Assembly (NCBI GenBank): GCA_027493625.1
Contig: JAOSKM010000002.1
Span: forward strand, 682,001 to 746,000
Length of the DNA stretch: 64,000 nucleotides
Direction of reading: 5' to 3'
From: Planctomycetota bacterium
GTDB lineage: Bacteria > Planctomycetota > UBA8742 > UBA2392
Of this stretch, positions 43,257 to 52,258 are shown piece by piece. The position numbers and the translations under genes are program-made. Within the stretch, counting starts at the first letter, position 1, and every line of letters begins with the position of its first letter. The notes beneath the pieces are model-generated. The model did no database searches. It was given only the letters and a program-made list of their open reading frames with translations, and had not been told where the DNA came from.

Positions 43257-45635
43257 TTATGTCGCTGCGTCGCCTTCTCCGCCTTCGCTGCGTTCGGCCG
43301 GGATCAGCACGCCTTCCTTCTCGCTCTCGATCAGCAGTTCCTCGAGGCTGCGGCTGACCTTGCCGCTGCGTTTGAGCAATTCGCCCAGCACGCGTGACAG
43401 GAAGCGCACGCCCAGGATGCTGGCGTGTTTCACCGTCTCGCGCACTTCCGGGCTCAGCCGGTCGATGCGCGCCGTGACCAGCGAGCTCAGCGAGCCCGGC
43501 AGGCGCGCGGTGTCGCTGCTCTTCATGCGCAGCTTGCTGCGGCGCTTGGTGGATTCGTCGGCGCTTTCGGGCGCCTTCACGTTCTCGAGCTCGCCGGTTT
43601 CGTGCAGGTGCAGGATCAGCTGCTCCGTGAAGAACGGGTTACCCTTGGCCTTGCCGCTGATCAGGCGGCAGGCCTCGGTCTCGAGTTCCTTGTCGCCGCC
43701 CAGCAGGGCCTTGGCCATGGCCTGGGTGAACTCGTCGCCGGTGATGGGCTGCAGCTCGAAGTCTTTCAGTTCAGTGTCCTGGGCAATCTGCAGCTCCGGC
43801 TTGCTGCCGTCGTCCGTGAAGCGCGAGGTCGCCAGGATCGCCAGCGGCAGGCTGGCGATGTTGCGCGTCATGGCCGTCAGCCACGCGGCCGTTGACGCGT
43901 CAATCCAGTGGGTGTCCTCCACTTCCAGCACCGTGGGCGCGGTGTGGGCCAGCGCTCGCAGCAGCTCCTTCACCGCGATGATGCGGTTCTCGTGGCGCAG
44001 CTTGGGATCGTCCAGCTTGGCGAACGGCGAGTCGTCCCAGTGGCAGTCCACAAGGTCGGCCGCGAAGCTGAGCGTGCGCTTGAGCTCGGAGCGCGTGCCC
44101 TCGGGGATCTTGTCGTTGCCTTCGAACTGCGCGTAGTGGGCCTCGATAGCCTTGCGCTTGTCCTCCTGGCTGGCGCTTTCGGCGATGCCGAACCAGCTGC
44201 GCAGCCAGGTGCTGACGGCGTTCCAGCCGCTGCGGTGCACGCCGTCGCAGGGCATGGTGATCCAGTGGAAGGGCTCGCCCATTTCCTCAAGCTTCGCGCG
44301 CAGGGCCGCCACCAGGCGGGTTTTGCCCAGGCCCGGCTCACCCAGCAGGCGCATGACGCCCGCGAACTTGGGCTCATCTGCATGGATCGGCGCGATGAAA
44401 TCCAGCAGCGCGGCCAGTTCTTTGTCACGGCCGAGCATCGGGTTGCGGTACACGAAGCCGCGTACGCGCCCGCGCATGCCGGTGGGCTGGAACACCTGCT
44501 CTTCTTTCTCTTTGCCTTTCAGGATGCGGGTGCCCTTGTCCTGGAACTCCCAGCGCTTCTCAGCGGCCTTGGAAACCCGCGAGCTGGCCAGCACCTGGCC
44601 CGCCTCGGCCGCGGACATCAGGCGCGCGCTGGTGTTGACGGCGTCGCCGATGCAGGTCCACTCGTTGCGGCGCTCGCCGCCGAGCAGACCGGAGTACACC
44701 AGGCCGGCGTCGATGCCCGCAGAAACCGTGGCACCCTTGACCTTCTCCAGGCCGCCGGACTGCAGGGTCTGGGCGAAGGCCACGGCCTGGGCCTCGGCGT
44801 TTTCGGAGGCCACGGGCGCGCCGAAGAACACCAGCGAGGTGAAGCCCTTGTCGCCGAAGTCGATCTTGTTGATGGTGCCGCCGTGGCGCTTGGCGGCGTC
44901 CAGCATGGCGCGGAACACCTTCTCGATGGCGGCATGGGTCTTCACGCCGTCGAAGCGCAGGAACAGGCTGACCACGTGGCGCAGCTCCGCGCGCTCGCCG
45001 GCGTCGATCACCTGGTCGCTGAAGAACTCGCCCAGCGCCGCTCGGGTGTGCACGGCCTTGGTCTTCTTGCCCTTGCCGGCCTTCTTTTCGCGCTCCGGGT
45101 GCTTGGCCAGCTTCTTGCCCAGCTTGACCGTGCCGCGCTCGGCCCCGTGCTCGGCCTCGGCGGCGCCCTCCACGGCCGGGCCGCGGAAGTACCAGTTGCG
45201 GGCGTTGTTTTCCGGGTCGTGGGGAATGCCCCATTCGAGGCTGCCGTGCTCGGCGCCGATCTTCACGCCGAAGGCCAGTTCGCCGTGGCGGGTCTTGCTG
45301 ACGCCGTGCTGCTTGAACCACTCCACGATCTCGTTGGCCGCGTCGATCGCCCGGTGCACCGAGCCGGGCTCGTCGGGGAACACGGCCGTGAAGGCGTCGC
45401 CCATGAAGTTGGCGATGAAACCGCCGCGCTCGTGCACGGCGTTGACCATGGGGTCGAAGATGCGGGTCAGTTCGCGGCTCATGAGTTCCGCGCCGGCGTC
45501 GCCCAGCTTGAAGGCCACTTCGGTCAGGGACGTGAAGCCGCTGACGTCCACGAACAGCACGGTGGCTTTCAGCTTGCCGTGCTTTTCGCCGGCCTTGCGC
45601 TGCTCGTCGATGAACGCAGGTACGAAGTTCTGCAT
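43257..45635 (-). CDS. Tandem class III nucleotidyl cyclase domains fused to a large ATPase
   Basis: 792-residue signalling protein. The start at 45635 has AGGGGA six bases upstream. Domain 1 (about residues 20-150) has the metal-binding Asp in LFVDVSGFTSL and IANFMGDAFTAVF. Domain 2 (about 215-390) lacks the first metal motif (LFLRFDGVK) but has the GDAVNTSARLMS segment carrying the Asn/Arg that act on substrate, so the two may pair as metal half and catalytic half, as in soluble adenylyl cyclase. An AAA-type NTPase follows (LLGEPGLGKTRLVAAL, ATVLEVEDTHWIDAST). The last part is helical. cAMP production is likely; the input is unknown. Confidence 0.85.
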   Translation of the reverse strand: MQNFVPAFIDEQRKAGEKHGKLKATVLFVDVSGFTSLTEVAFKLGDAGAELMSRELTRIFDPMVNAVHERGGFIANFMGDAFTAVFPDEPGSVHRAIDAANEIVEWFKQHGVSKTRHGELAFGVKIGAEHGSLEWGIPHDPENNARNWYFRGPAVEGAAEAEHGAERGTVKLGKKLAKHPEREKKAGKGKKTKAVHTRAALGEFFSDQVIDAGERAELRHVVSLFLRFDGVKTHAAIEKVFRAMLDAAKRHGGTINKIDFGDKGFTSLVFFGAPVASENAEAQAVAFAQTLQSGGLEKVKGATVSAGIDAGLVYSGLLGGERRNEWTCIGDAVNTSARLMSAAEAGQVLASSRVSKAAEKRWEFQDKGTRILKGKEKEEQVFQPTGMRGRVRGFVYRNPMLGRDKELAALLDFIAPIHADEPKFAGVMRLLGEPGLGKTRLVAALRAKLEEMGEPFHWITMPCDGVHRSGWNAVSTWLRSWFGIAESASQEDKRKAIEAHYAQFEGNDKIPEGTRSELKRTLSFAADLVDCHWDDSPFAKLDDPKLRHENRIIAVKELLRALAHTAPTVLEVEDTHWIDASTAAWLTAMTRNIASLPLAILATSRFTDDGSKPELQIAQDTELKDFELQPITGDEFTQAMAKALLGGDKELETEACRLISGKAKGNPFFTEQLILHLHETGELENVKAPESADESTKRRSKLRMKSSDTARLPGSLSSLVTARIDRLSPEVRETVKHASILGVRFLSRVLGELLKRSGKVSRSLEELLIESEKEGVLIPAERSEGGEGDAAT

Positions 45636-46282
45636 GATTGTCCCCTTGAACGGGCCGATTATTGCTTGGCCGGTGCGATAGGCAAACCCCTTTGCCGCTT
45701 CCAATCGAGTCTCGCGGCGTCTCAAGGCGCAGGGGACTGTCCCCGAATCTGGGGACTGTCCCCGTTCTGGCACGCTCACCCCGCCGTCCAACTGCCCGTG
45801 AGCCACGAAAACACAAAAGCACAAAAGAACTACCCACGAAATGCCAACTGCAAAAAGCGGTTGTCCACCAAGTGCACGAAGTTCACCAAGAACTGCAACG
45901 GCTTAAGCCACGCGGGGCGTGGAGGCGCTAAGGGCTCTTTTGCAGCTCGAAAGCCGCTTGTGCTCAGGGAACGTGGCTCATGGGCGTCGCGCACCCGGGC
46001 GCCCTGGCGTTGTTTGCCGCTCGGCCCCACAAGTGACCGCCGAGCGCAAATCAGCCCTTTGCGCCCCCGCGCCCCGCGTGGCGAATGCTCTTCTTCGTGT
46101 TCCTTCGTGCCCTTCGTGGGCAACCGCAGTTGCTTTTCCCGCCGGGCGCGGCTTCTGGTCAGGGGCGTGACACATCGCCCACAGCGCGGGTGACTGACCC
46201 GGCGCAGCGCTCGAATTCAGCGGCAGGTTTTGTCCGGCGCGCTACTTCACAGCCCCGGGATGGCCGGTACGATGAAACGGTT
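45636..46282. repeat. Long repeat-filled gap with one X'-L-X element
   Basis: No gene is seen in 647 bases. It starts with two GGGGACTGTCCCC palindromes (45730-45765) and a CACGAAAACACAAAAGCAC word (about 45802-45825). An X' arm (AACTGCAAAAAGCGGTTG and AAGTTCACCAAGAACTGC) lies at about 45845-45905, a linker with CCCCACAAGTGACCGCCGAGC at 46024-46045, and an X arm with the core GCAACCGCAGTTGC at 46120-46133. The order X'-L-X is the same element family as at 51.97-52.17 and 59.7-60.6 kb. The last 120 bases before rseP are less repetitive. Confidence 0.75.
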
Positions 46283-48289
46283 ATGAACATACTCTACGTT
46301 CTGCAGGTTCTGATCGGTTTCGGCTTCGTGATCGCAATCCACGAGGCCGGCCACTTCTTCGCCGCCAAGCGCGTGGGCATCACCTGCCCCGCCTTCAGCA
46401 TCGGATTCCCCTTCCCGGTACCGGGCAAGGGCGGCTGGAAGGCCTACAATATCTTCCGCTACAAGTGGCGCGGCACGGAGTACCGCCTGGGATGGATCCC
46501 CTTCGGCGGCTACGTCACCATGCAGGGCCAAAGCGACTCGCCCGGCCAGCTCGAGAAAGCTAAGGAAGACGACCCCGGCGACTACCGCAACAAGACCTAC
46601 TGGCAGAAGACCCAGGTGCTGCTGGGCGGCGTTACCATGAACGCCATCACGGCCGTGATCTTCTTCGTGATTGCTTTCCAGGTTGGCGTCACGTTCATCG
46701 AGCCCACGGTCGGCATGGTTGACCAGAGCAGCCAGGCCTGGGTGGACAACGAAATCCAGGTCGGCGACCGCATCCTGAAGGTCAACGGGCGCGACGTGGT
46801 GGACTTTGAAGACGTGGTCTACGCCGGCATCTTCGACGGCGGCGACAGCATCGACCTGGTGGTCGAGCGCGACGAAGACGGCAAGAAGGTCCAGAAGGAC
46901 GTCACCATCAAGCTGGATGAAGACCCCACCTTCGGCATCAAGCTGCCGGCCATCAAGGCCAAGCACCGCGTGATCCTCACTGAGGAAGAAGCCGCCCTGT
47001 TCCCCGAGGAACTGGGTGAGGACCGCCCCCAGGAAGGGGACGAGATCCTGAAGGTCAACGGCCAGAAGATACGCAACGCGCAGGACGCCCAGGGCTTCAT
47101 TGAGGCCAGCCGCGGAGTGATCAAGCTGACCATGCAGCGCGGTTTTGATGAAGACGCCCGCCAGTGGGAGGTCAGCTACACCCCGCGCCGCAAGTTTTAC
47201 GCTGAGGGCTCAGCCTACAAGGCCGGCATCTCCGAGCTGCCGGCGCCCTGGGTCGACCGGGTGCGCAAGGACGGTCCCGCCGCCAAGGCCGGCCTGAAAA
47301 GCGGCGACCGCTTCGTGGCCGTGGTAGGCCCCAACGGCGCGGAACTCAAGCTGGAAAGCTTCGGCGACCTGACCCGCCTGGTCGATGCGGCCGGCGGCTC
47401 GGCCATGACCCTGCTGGTCGAGCGCGACGGCAAGCGCGAGCAGCTCAGCATCACGCCCGAGCCGCGCGAGAGCCGCCCCGGCCGTTACCAGCTTGGCGTC
47501 ACCGTTTCACCGTTCGCGCCGGGCAGCGACAAGACTGAGGAAGAACAGGCCGCCGAGCTGAACCGCACGGTGGTCGCCTACGGCGTTCGCCCCGGCAGCG
47601 AGGCCGAGAAGGCCGGCCTGAAGCCGGGCGACAAGATCGTCGGCGTGAAGGTCAACGGAGCTGCCAAGACCAATCCCAAGACCGGCGAGTTCGACCGCCT
47701 GGCGCTGGCGACGGCCCTGCAGGACGCGGCGAAGCTGGAAGACCCCGCCGAAATCACTTACGAGGTCGAGCGCGCGGACGGCATCCAGGCAATCAGCTTC
47801 AAGACCGACAACGAGGGGCCCGATTCCGGGGCGATGATGTCCATCGCCGCCGCCGAGCAGCGCAGCGCGCCGGTCACCTACGGCCTTGGCGAAAGCGTGG
47901 TGCAGGGTTTCTACCACAGCAAGAAGGTGGGCTACAAAATCATCATGACCCTGGCCGCGCTGTTCACGGGGCGCGTGAAGGTTTGGCACCTGGGCGGGCC
48001 GGTGGTGATTGCCAAGCGCAGCTACAGCCTGGCCCAGTGGGGCATCGGCACGCTGCTGTTCTTCCTGGCCTTCATCAGCATCAACCTGGCGATCGTCAAC
48101 ATGCTGCCCCTGCCGGTGCTGGACGGCGGCCAGTGGCTGGTCGTCACCATCGAGGCGCTGCGAGGCAAGCCGTTGCCGGAAAAGGCCATGGGCTGGGTGC
48201 AGCTGGCCAGCTTCATCCTGGTCGTGGGCCTGATGCTGTTCGTGCTGGCCAACGACATCATCACCGTGGCCTGGCGAAAATGGGTGTGA
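46283..48289 (+). CDS. rseP: RseP-type site-2 metalloprotease
   Basis: Membrane protease that cuts anti-sigma factors or signal-peptide remnants within the bilayer. The zinc motif HEAGH is at residues 20-24 in the first TM helix and the second motif is NMLPLPVLDGGQW near the C-terminus. Between them are four TM regions and at least two PDZ-like domains (DNEIQVGDRILKVNGRDVVD, GDEILKVNGQKIRNAQD, KAGLKSGDRFVAVVG, KAGLKPGDKIVGVKVNG), more than the usual two in E. coli RseP, so it is long (668 residues). The ATG at 46283 is the family start; the ribosome binding site is weak. Confidence 0.9.
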   Translation: MNILYVLQVLIGFGFVIAIHEAGHFFAAKRVGITCPAFSIGFPFPVPGKGGWKAYNIFRYKWRGTEYRLGWIPFGGYVTMQGQSDSPGQLEKAKEDDPGDYRNKTYWQKTQVLLGGVTMNAITAVIFFVIAFQVGVTFIEPTVGMVDQSSQAWVDNEIQVGDRILKVNGRDVVDFEDVVYAGIFDGGDSIDLVVERDEDGKKVQKDVTIKLDEDPTFGIKLPAIKAKHRVILTEEEAALFPEELGEDRPQEGDEILKVNGQKIRNAQDAQGFIEASRGVIKLTMQRGFDEDARQWEVSYTPRRKFYAEGSAYKAGISELPAPWVDRVRKDGPAAKAGLKSGDRFVAVVGPNGAELKLESFGDLTRLVDAAGGSAMTLLVERDGKREQLSITPEPRESRPGRYQLGVTVSPFAPGSDKTEEEQAAELNRTVVAYGVRPGSEAEKAGLKPGDKIVGVKVNGAAKTNPKTGEFDRLALATALQDAAKLEDPAEITYEVERADGIQAISFKTDNEGPDSGAMMSIAAAEQRSAPVTYGLGESVVQGFYHSKKVGYKIIMTLAALFTGRVKVWHLGGPVVIAKRSYSLAQWGIGTLLFFLAFISINLAIVNMLPLPVLDGGQWLVVTIEALRGKPLPEKAMGWVQLASFILVVGLMLFVLANDIITVAWRKWV

Positions 48290-48355
48290 CCGCGGCCGCT
48301 GGCTGTTGGCTGTTGGCTATTAGCTGACCGCCATTGGCCAATAGCTGGGAGCGCA

Positions 48356-50323
48356 ATGCCTGAAGAACCCAACGAACCTGTACTCAAGCGCCGTGGCGGT
48401 GTCTGGGGCGTGATCGGCCTGCTTCTGGTGGCCGGCATCGTGGCCGTCAGCGTCATGAAGTACATGGACAAGGGTGAGGGCGACACCCCGCCGCCCGAGC
48501 CGCTCACCCCGCCGCGCCACCTGCTGGTGATCAGCATCGACACCCTGCGCGCCGACCACCTGGGCTGCTACGGCTACGGCAAACCCACCTCGCCCAGCAT
48601 CGACGCCCTCGCCAAAGAAGGCGTGCTGTTTGAGAACCACTACACCTGCTACCCGCTGACACTGCCCGCGCACCTGACGCAGCTGACCGGCGTCAGCACG
48701 CTCGGCCACCGCGTGCGCGACAACCTGTACCATCAGCTGCCCTCCGAGCTCGCCACCCTGCCCGAAACCATGAAGGTGCAGGGCTTCCGCACCGGCGCTT
48801 TCGTCAGCGCCCACACCATGAAAGCCGGCAGCGGCATCGAGCGCGGCTTTGAAGTCTACGACGACAAGGACGTCCGCACCCTCGAGCCCGGGCGCCTCAC
48901 GGTGCGCGAGCGCAGCGCACCGGAGACCCTGAAGCTGGCCGGCGACTGGATCGCCACCCTGGGCAGCGACCGCTTCTTCTGTTTCGTCCACCTGTTCGAC
49001 CCCCACGCGCCCTACCTGCCCCACGCCGACGTCGGCGAGCAGTTCCAGGGCGACAACACCGCCCGCTACGACGGCGAGATCGCCTACACCGACCGCGAGA
49101 TCGGCCGCTTCCTGCTGCGCCTCACCGAGCTGGGGCTGCTCAAGGACACCCTGGTGGTGATCACCGCCGACCACGGCGAGGGCCTGGGCCGGCACGACGA
49201 GCTGACCCACGGCTACTACTGCTACGACACCACCACCCGCGTGCCCCTGATCATCCGCGGCGCGCCGGGCATGAAGGCCGGCACCCGCGTGCCGTATCTG
49301 GCCGCGAACTACGACCTGGCGCCCACGCTGCTGGAGCTGATGGGCGTGGAAGCCCCCGAGTTCCGCAAGCAGATGCACGGCATCAGCCTGGCAAGCGCCA
49401 TGCGCGACGGCACGGACCCCGGCCGCGCCGGCATATTCATCGAAAGCCACTACGCCTGGCTGAACGCAAGCTGGGCCAAGATCCGCGCCCTGCGCACGCC
49501 CAAGGCGCTGGCTCTGTTCGCCGGCGACGAGGTGAAGTATCTGGCCGACGCCGAGCAGGAAAAAGACACCGCCGAGGACAACTCAACCGCACTGGCCGAG
49601 GCGCGCAGCGAGATCAACCGCCTGATGGCCGCATGGGTGCCGCCCCGCAAGGGCAAAGGAGCCGTGCGTGAAACCACGGCCGGCACACCCTACCCCGGCG
49701 AATCGGCGGTGGCCCAGGACTTCGAGCCGGAATCGCTGAGCGACACGCGCGAGCGTCCGTCGCCGCACACGAAGGCAAAGACCCTGCTGGCCTACCAGGC
49801 CGCCGAGCTGGAGTATGACTCGGAGCGTTTCGCCGCCTGCGCCGCCAAGCTGCGCGAGCTGCTGAAAAGCGAGCCGGACTTCCTGATGGCGCTCAAGCTG
49901 CTGGCGGCCGTGAACAAGGGCCAGGTGGTGGCTGACCGGGGCATGGGCATCGAGCAGGCCAAGCAGCTCACGCGCGAGGCGGCCGACTCGCTGCGGCGCG
50001 TGGATGAGCTGCAGGCGGCCCACGGCCAGGCCCAGGCGTCGCTGGACACGCGGCGCAACCGGGCACTGCTGCTGGTGTGGGTGAACGACATCGCCGCCAT
50101 GCGCAAGCTGGCGAAAGAGAGCGACGACCCGGCGATCGACTGGATGTTCCACCTCACGGCCTACCGCGTGGCGGGCAAACCCAACGAGCCGGCGGCCGCG
50201 GAAGAGGCCGCCCGTTTCCTGCAGCAGGCGCCGCAGGGTCTGCCGTTCATGAAGGAAGCGCAGCAGGATCTGCAGAGGATGCAGGCCGGTGAGCCGCTGA
50301 AGCTTGCGCCCTGGGAGCAGTAG
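48356..50323 (+). CDS. Membrane-anchored sulfatase-like protein with C-terminal helical domain
   Basis: 655-residue protein. A basic N-terminus is followed by one TM helix (GVWGVIGLLLVAGIVAVSVM) and a sulfatase/alkaline-phosphatase-superfamily domain: LVISIDTLRADHLGCYGY (metal Asp62), LTLPAHLTQLTG, FFCFVHLFDPHAPY and VVITADHGEGLG. The formylglycine motif C/S-x-P-x-R is missing; Thr102 in PLTLPAH occupies the nucleophile position, so a formylglycine sulfatase is unlikely and a hydrolase or transferase is more probable. Residues about 430-655 are helical with TPR-like spacing. A signal anchor places the catalytic part outside the inner membrane. Confidence 0.85.
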   Translation: MPEEPNEPVLKRRGGVWGVIGLLLVAGIVAVSVMKYMDKGEGDTPPPEPLTPPRHLLVISIDTLRADHLGCYGYGKPTSPSIDALAKEGVLFENHYTCYPLTLPAHLTQLTGVSTLGHRVRDNLYHQLPSELATLPETMKVQGFRTGAFVSAHTMKAGSGIERGFEVYDDKDVRTLEPGRLTVRERSAPETLKLAGDWIATLGSDRFFCFVHLFDPHAPYLPHADVGEQFQGDNTARYDGEIAYTDREIGRFLLRLTELGLLKDTLVVITADHGEGLGRHDELTHGYYCYDTTTRVPLIIRGAPGMKAGTRVPYLAANYDLAPTLLELMGVEAPEFRKQMHGISLASAMRDGTDPGRAGIFIESHYAWLNASWAKIRALRTPKALALFAGDEVKYLADAEQEKDTAEDNSTALAEARSEINRLMAAWVPPRKGKGAVRETTAGTPYPGESAVAQDFEPESLSDTRERPSPHTKAKTLLAYQAAELEYDSERFAACAAKLRELLKSEPDFLMALKLLAAVNKGQVVADRGMGIEQAKQLTREAADSLRRVDELQAAHGQAQASLDTRRNRALLLVWVNDIAAMRKLAKESDDPAIDWMFHLTAYRVAGKPNEPAAAEEAARFLQQAPQGLPFMKEAQQDLQRMQAGEPLKLAPWEQ

Positions 50324-50329
50324 CCCAGG

Positions 50330-50448
50330 GGTCAGGTGGCAGGTTTCAGGGCACAGGGGACTGCCGACGGACAGCCTGCCCTTTCATCAGGCAGGCGAGA
50401 TGGGTAAGCACTGACCCCTGAAACCTGAAACCTGTAACCTGTAACCTG
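50330..50448. repeat. CAGGTTTCAGG/CCTGAAACCTG facing repeats
   Basis: GTCAGGTGGCAGGTTTCAGG (about 50330-50349) faces CCTGAAACCTGAAACCTGT.. and a run of AACCTGTAACCTG (50416-50448). The right arm abuts the ATG of the next gene at 50449, leaving no room for a normal ribosome binding site. The same word occurs in the exporter operon at 32.1 kb. Confidence 0.75.
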
Positions 50449-51273
50449 ATGCAGCTCGGCTACAACACCAACGGCTTCGCGTTCCACCGGCTGGAAGACG
50501 CCATCGAGATCATCGCCGAGCTGGGTTACTCGTGCGTTGCTTTGACGCTCGACGTTCACCACCTCAACCCGTTCACCGCTTCCGCCCTCGAGGTCAACGA
50601 GGTCGCGAAGCAGCTGCACCGGCTGAACCTCTCCTGCGTGATCGAGACCGGCTCGCGCTACCTGCTGGACGCGCGCCGCAAGCACCGCCCCACTCTGCTG
50701 GACGACGACTGCGACTCGCGCGTGCACTTCCTGTACCGCGCGGCCGAGATCGCCGGCGACCTCGGCGCCGGCGCGCTCTCGTACTGGTCGGGGGCACGGC
50801 CGGAAGGATGGAGCGGCGACGACGACGAGCTGTTCAAGCGGCTGGCCTATCACGTCGGCAAGATTGAAGAAGTCTGCAGCCTGCATGGCACGCGCGCGGC
50901 CCTTGAGCCCGAGCCCGGCATGCTGGTCGAGAAGATGAGCGACTACGAGCGACTGGCGCGGTTAGTTGGAAGTCGGCCGGGACTCACGCTGGACATTGGT
51001 CACCTGGAGTGCGTCGAGGAGAGGCCGGAGTGGGAGTACCTGTCGATTTATCAGGACGTGCTCTATAATGTTCAGCTTGATGACATGCTTCCCGGGCGTC
51101 ACCGTCATCTGTACTTCGGAGAAGGCAGCGTCGATTTCGCGCGCACGTTCGAGGCGCTGCGTGAAATCGGCTACGAGGGCCCCGCGTGCGTGGAGTTGAG
51201 CGAGGCCAGCCGTAACGCAGTAGAAACAGCGCGGCGGGCAAAGGCATTCCTGGATAGTTGCATTGGCACCTGA
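50449..51273 (+). CDS. Sugar phosphate isomerase/epimerase-like TIM barrel
   Basis: 274-residue protein of the AP endonuclease 2/xylose isomerase-like TIM-barrel superfamily. MQLGYNTNGFAFHRLEDAIEIIAELGY, LTLDIGHLECVEE (metal His/Asp), YNVQLDDMLPG and PACVELSEASRNAVETA are the recognisable strands. Relatives isomerise or epimerise sugars, but the substrate cannot be told. The ATG is right after an AACCTG repeat, without a clear ribosome binding site; no better start is in frame downstream before the first strand. The next gene overlaps its end by 11 bases. Confidence 0.75.
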   Translation: MQLGYNTNGFAFHRLEDAIEIIAELGYSCVALTLDVHHLNPFTASALEVNEVAKQLHRLNLSCVIETGSRYLLDARRKHRPTLLDDDCDSRVHFLYRAAEIAGDLGAGALSYWSGARPEGWSGDDDELFKRLAYHVGKIEEVCSLHGTRAALEPEPGMLVEKMSDYERLARLVGSRPGLTLDIGHLECVEERPEWEYLSIYQDVLYNVQLDDMLPGRHRHLYFGEGSVDFARTFEALREIGYEGPACVELSEASRNAVETARRAKAFLDSCIGT

Positions 51274-51802
51274 GAACGAAAAACCGGACGAAGACGAACG
51301 CACGATCACCGAGGTCGGGCGTGAGCTGCTGAAGTACCTGCACCGCCGCCTGGAAGAGCTGGGCACCAACCAGGCCAGCTATCGCCAGGCGCGCATGGAG
51401 CTGCTGAAGCAACTCGAGGAAAACCGGGCGCGCAAGCGCTTCAACTGGGGCTTCGAGGCCGTGTTCACCCAGGAAATCCATACCCTGGAAGAGCTGGGCC
51501 TGGTCAGCGTGAAGTACGGCTCGGGCGCGATCATGGCCGGGCGCACCAGCCCCAACCAGATCTACAACGTCAGCCTCACCGAGGACGGCAAAGACACCGC
51601 CCGCGTGATCCTTGAGCGCGAGTTGCAGCACCGCAAGGACACCGCGCGCCTCGAGGAAAGCAAGGCCGAAGAGCTGGTCGACGACGAGGACGAAGAAGAC
51701 CTCGACGACACCGACCAGGCGCCCGAGGAATCCACCAAGATCGACAAGCCACAGGGCCTGCCCGGCGACGCCGCGGCCCACGACGCACCCGAAGACGAAT
51801 AG
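51263..51802 (+). CDS. Small acidic-tailed protein, translationally coupled
   Basis: 179-residue unidentified protein. It starts at a TTG (51263) that overlaps the previous gene by 11 bases, with GGATAG upstream, so coupling is likely. The first half is helical and could be a winged helix (ITEVGRELLKYLHRRLEEL, FTQEIHTLEELGLVSVKYGS); the last 45 residues are a strongly acidic tail (EELVDDEDEEDLDDTDQAPEE). Acidic tails of this kind occur on chaperones and nucleic-acid-binding proteins. Function unknown. Confidence 0.6.
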   Translation: MAPENEKPDEDERTITEVGRELLKYLHRRLEELGTNQASYRQARMELLKQLEENRARKRFNWGFEAVFTQEIHTLEELGLVSVKYGSGAIMAGRTSPNQIYNVSLTEDGKDTARVILERELQHRKDTARLEESKAEELVDDEDEEDLDDTDQAPEESTKIDKPQGLPGDAAAHDAPEDE

Positions 51803-52258
51803 CGCCGGGGACTGTCCCCGTCTCGAGCCAAACTCGGCATGCCGCTGGGTGTTGAACAGCGAATTACCAATAACCAATTTTCAATTACCAATGGGCAGGT
51901 GCAGTGGCACGGCTCTCCCGCCGGGGACTGCCCCCGCTTTTAGGGACTGTCCCCGTCCTCACCCTCCGCGTGGCCTGATGCTTTTCTTCGTGACCCTTAG
52001 TGCCCTTAGTGGCCAACCGCAGTTGCTTTCCAGGAAAAGCCAACTGCAAAGGCGTTTGCCCACGAAGCCACACGAAGTTCACCAAGAACGACAACTGCAT
52101 AAACCACGCGGAGGCGCCAAGGGCTTTGCGCAGCTCGAACGCAGTTCCTGTTCAGGGAGCGGCATCCAACGCCACGCCGCGCTTCAAGCAGGCCGGGAAC
52201 CCAAAAGCCAGCAATCCCGGCGTTTCCTTTATGCCCGTGCGGGGTTACGCTTCCCGTC
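51803..52258. repeat. Repeat-filled gap with an X-X' element
   Basis: No gene is seen in 456 bases. It holds GGGGACTGTCCCC palindromes (51806-51820, about 51921-51955), an ATTACCAATAACCAATTTTC word (51864-51895), then X (core CCAACCGCAGTTGC at 52013-52026) and X' (GCCAACTGCAAAGGCGTTTG at 52039-52058, AAGTTCACCAAGAACG at 52075-52090), followed by part of linker L (GCGCAGCTCGAACGCAGTTC). The last 90 bases before tatC are less repetitive. Confidence 0.75.

Noticed and set aside
45830-46193. Short proteins in the gap before rseP
   Set aside because: All read X', L or X repeat sequence in different frames; no consistent frame across the copies.
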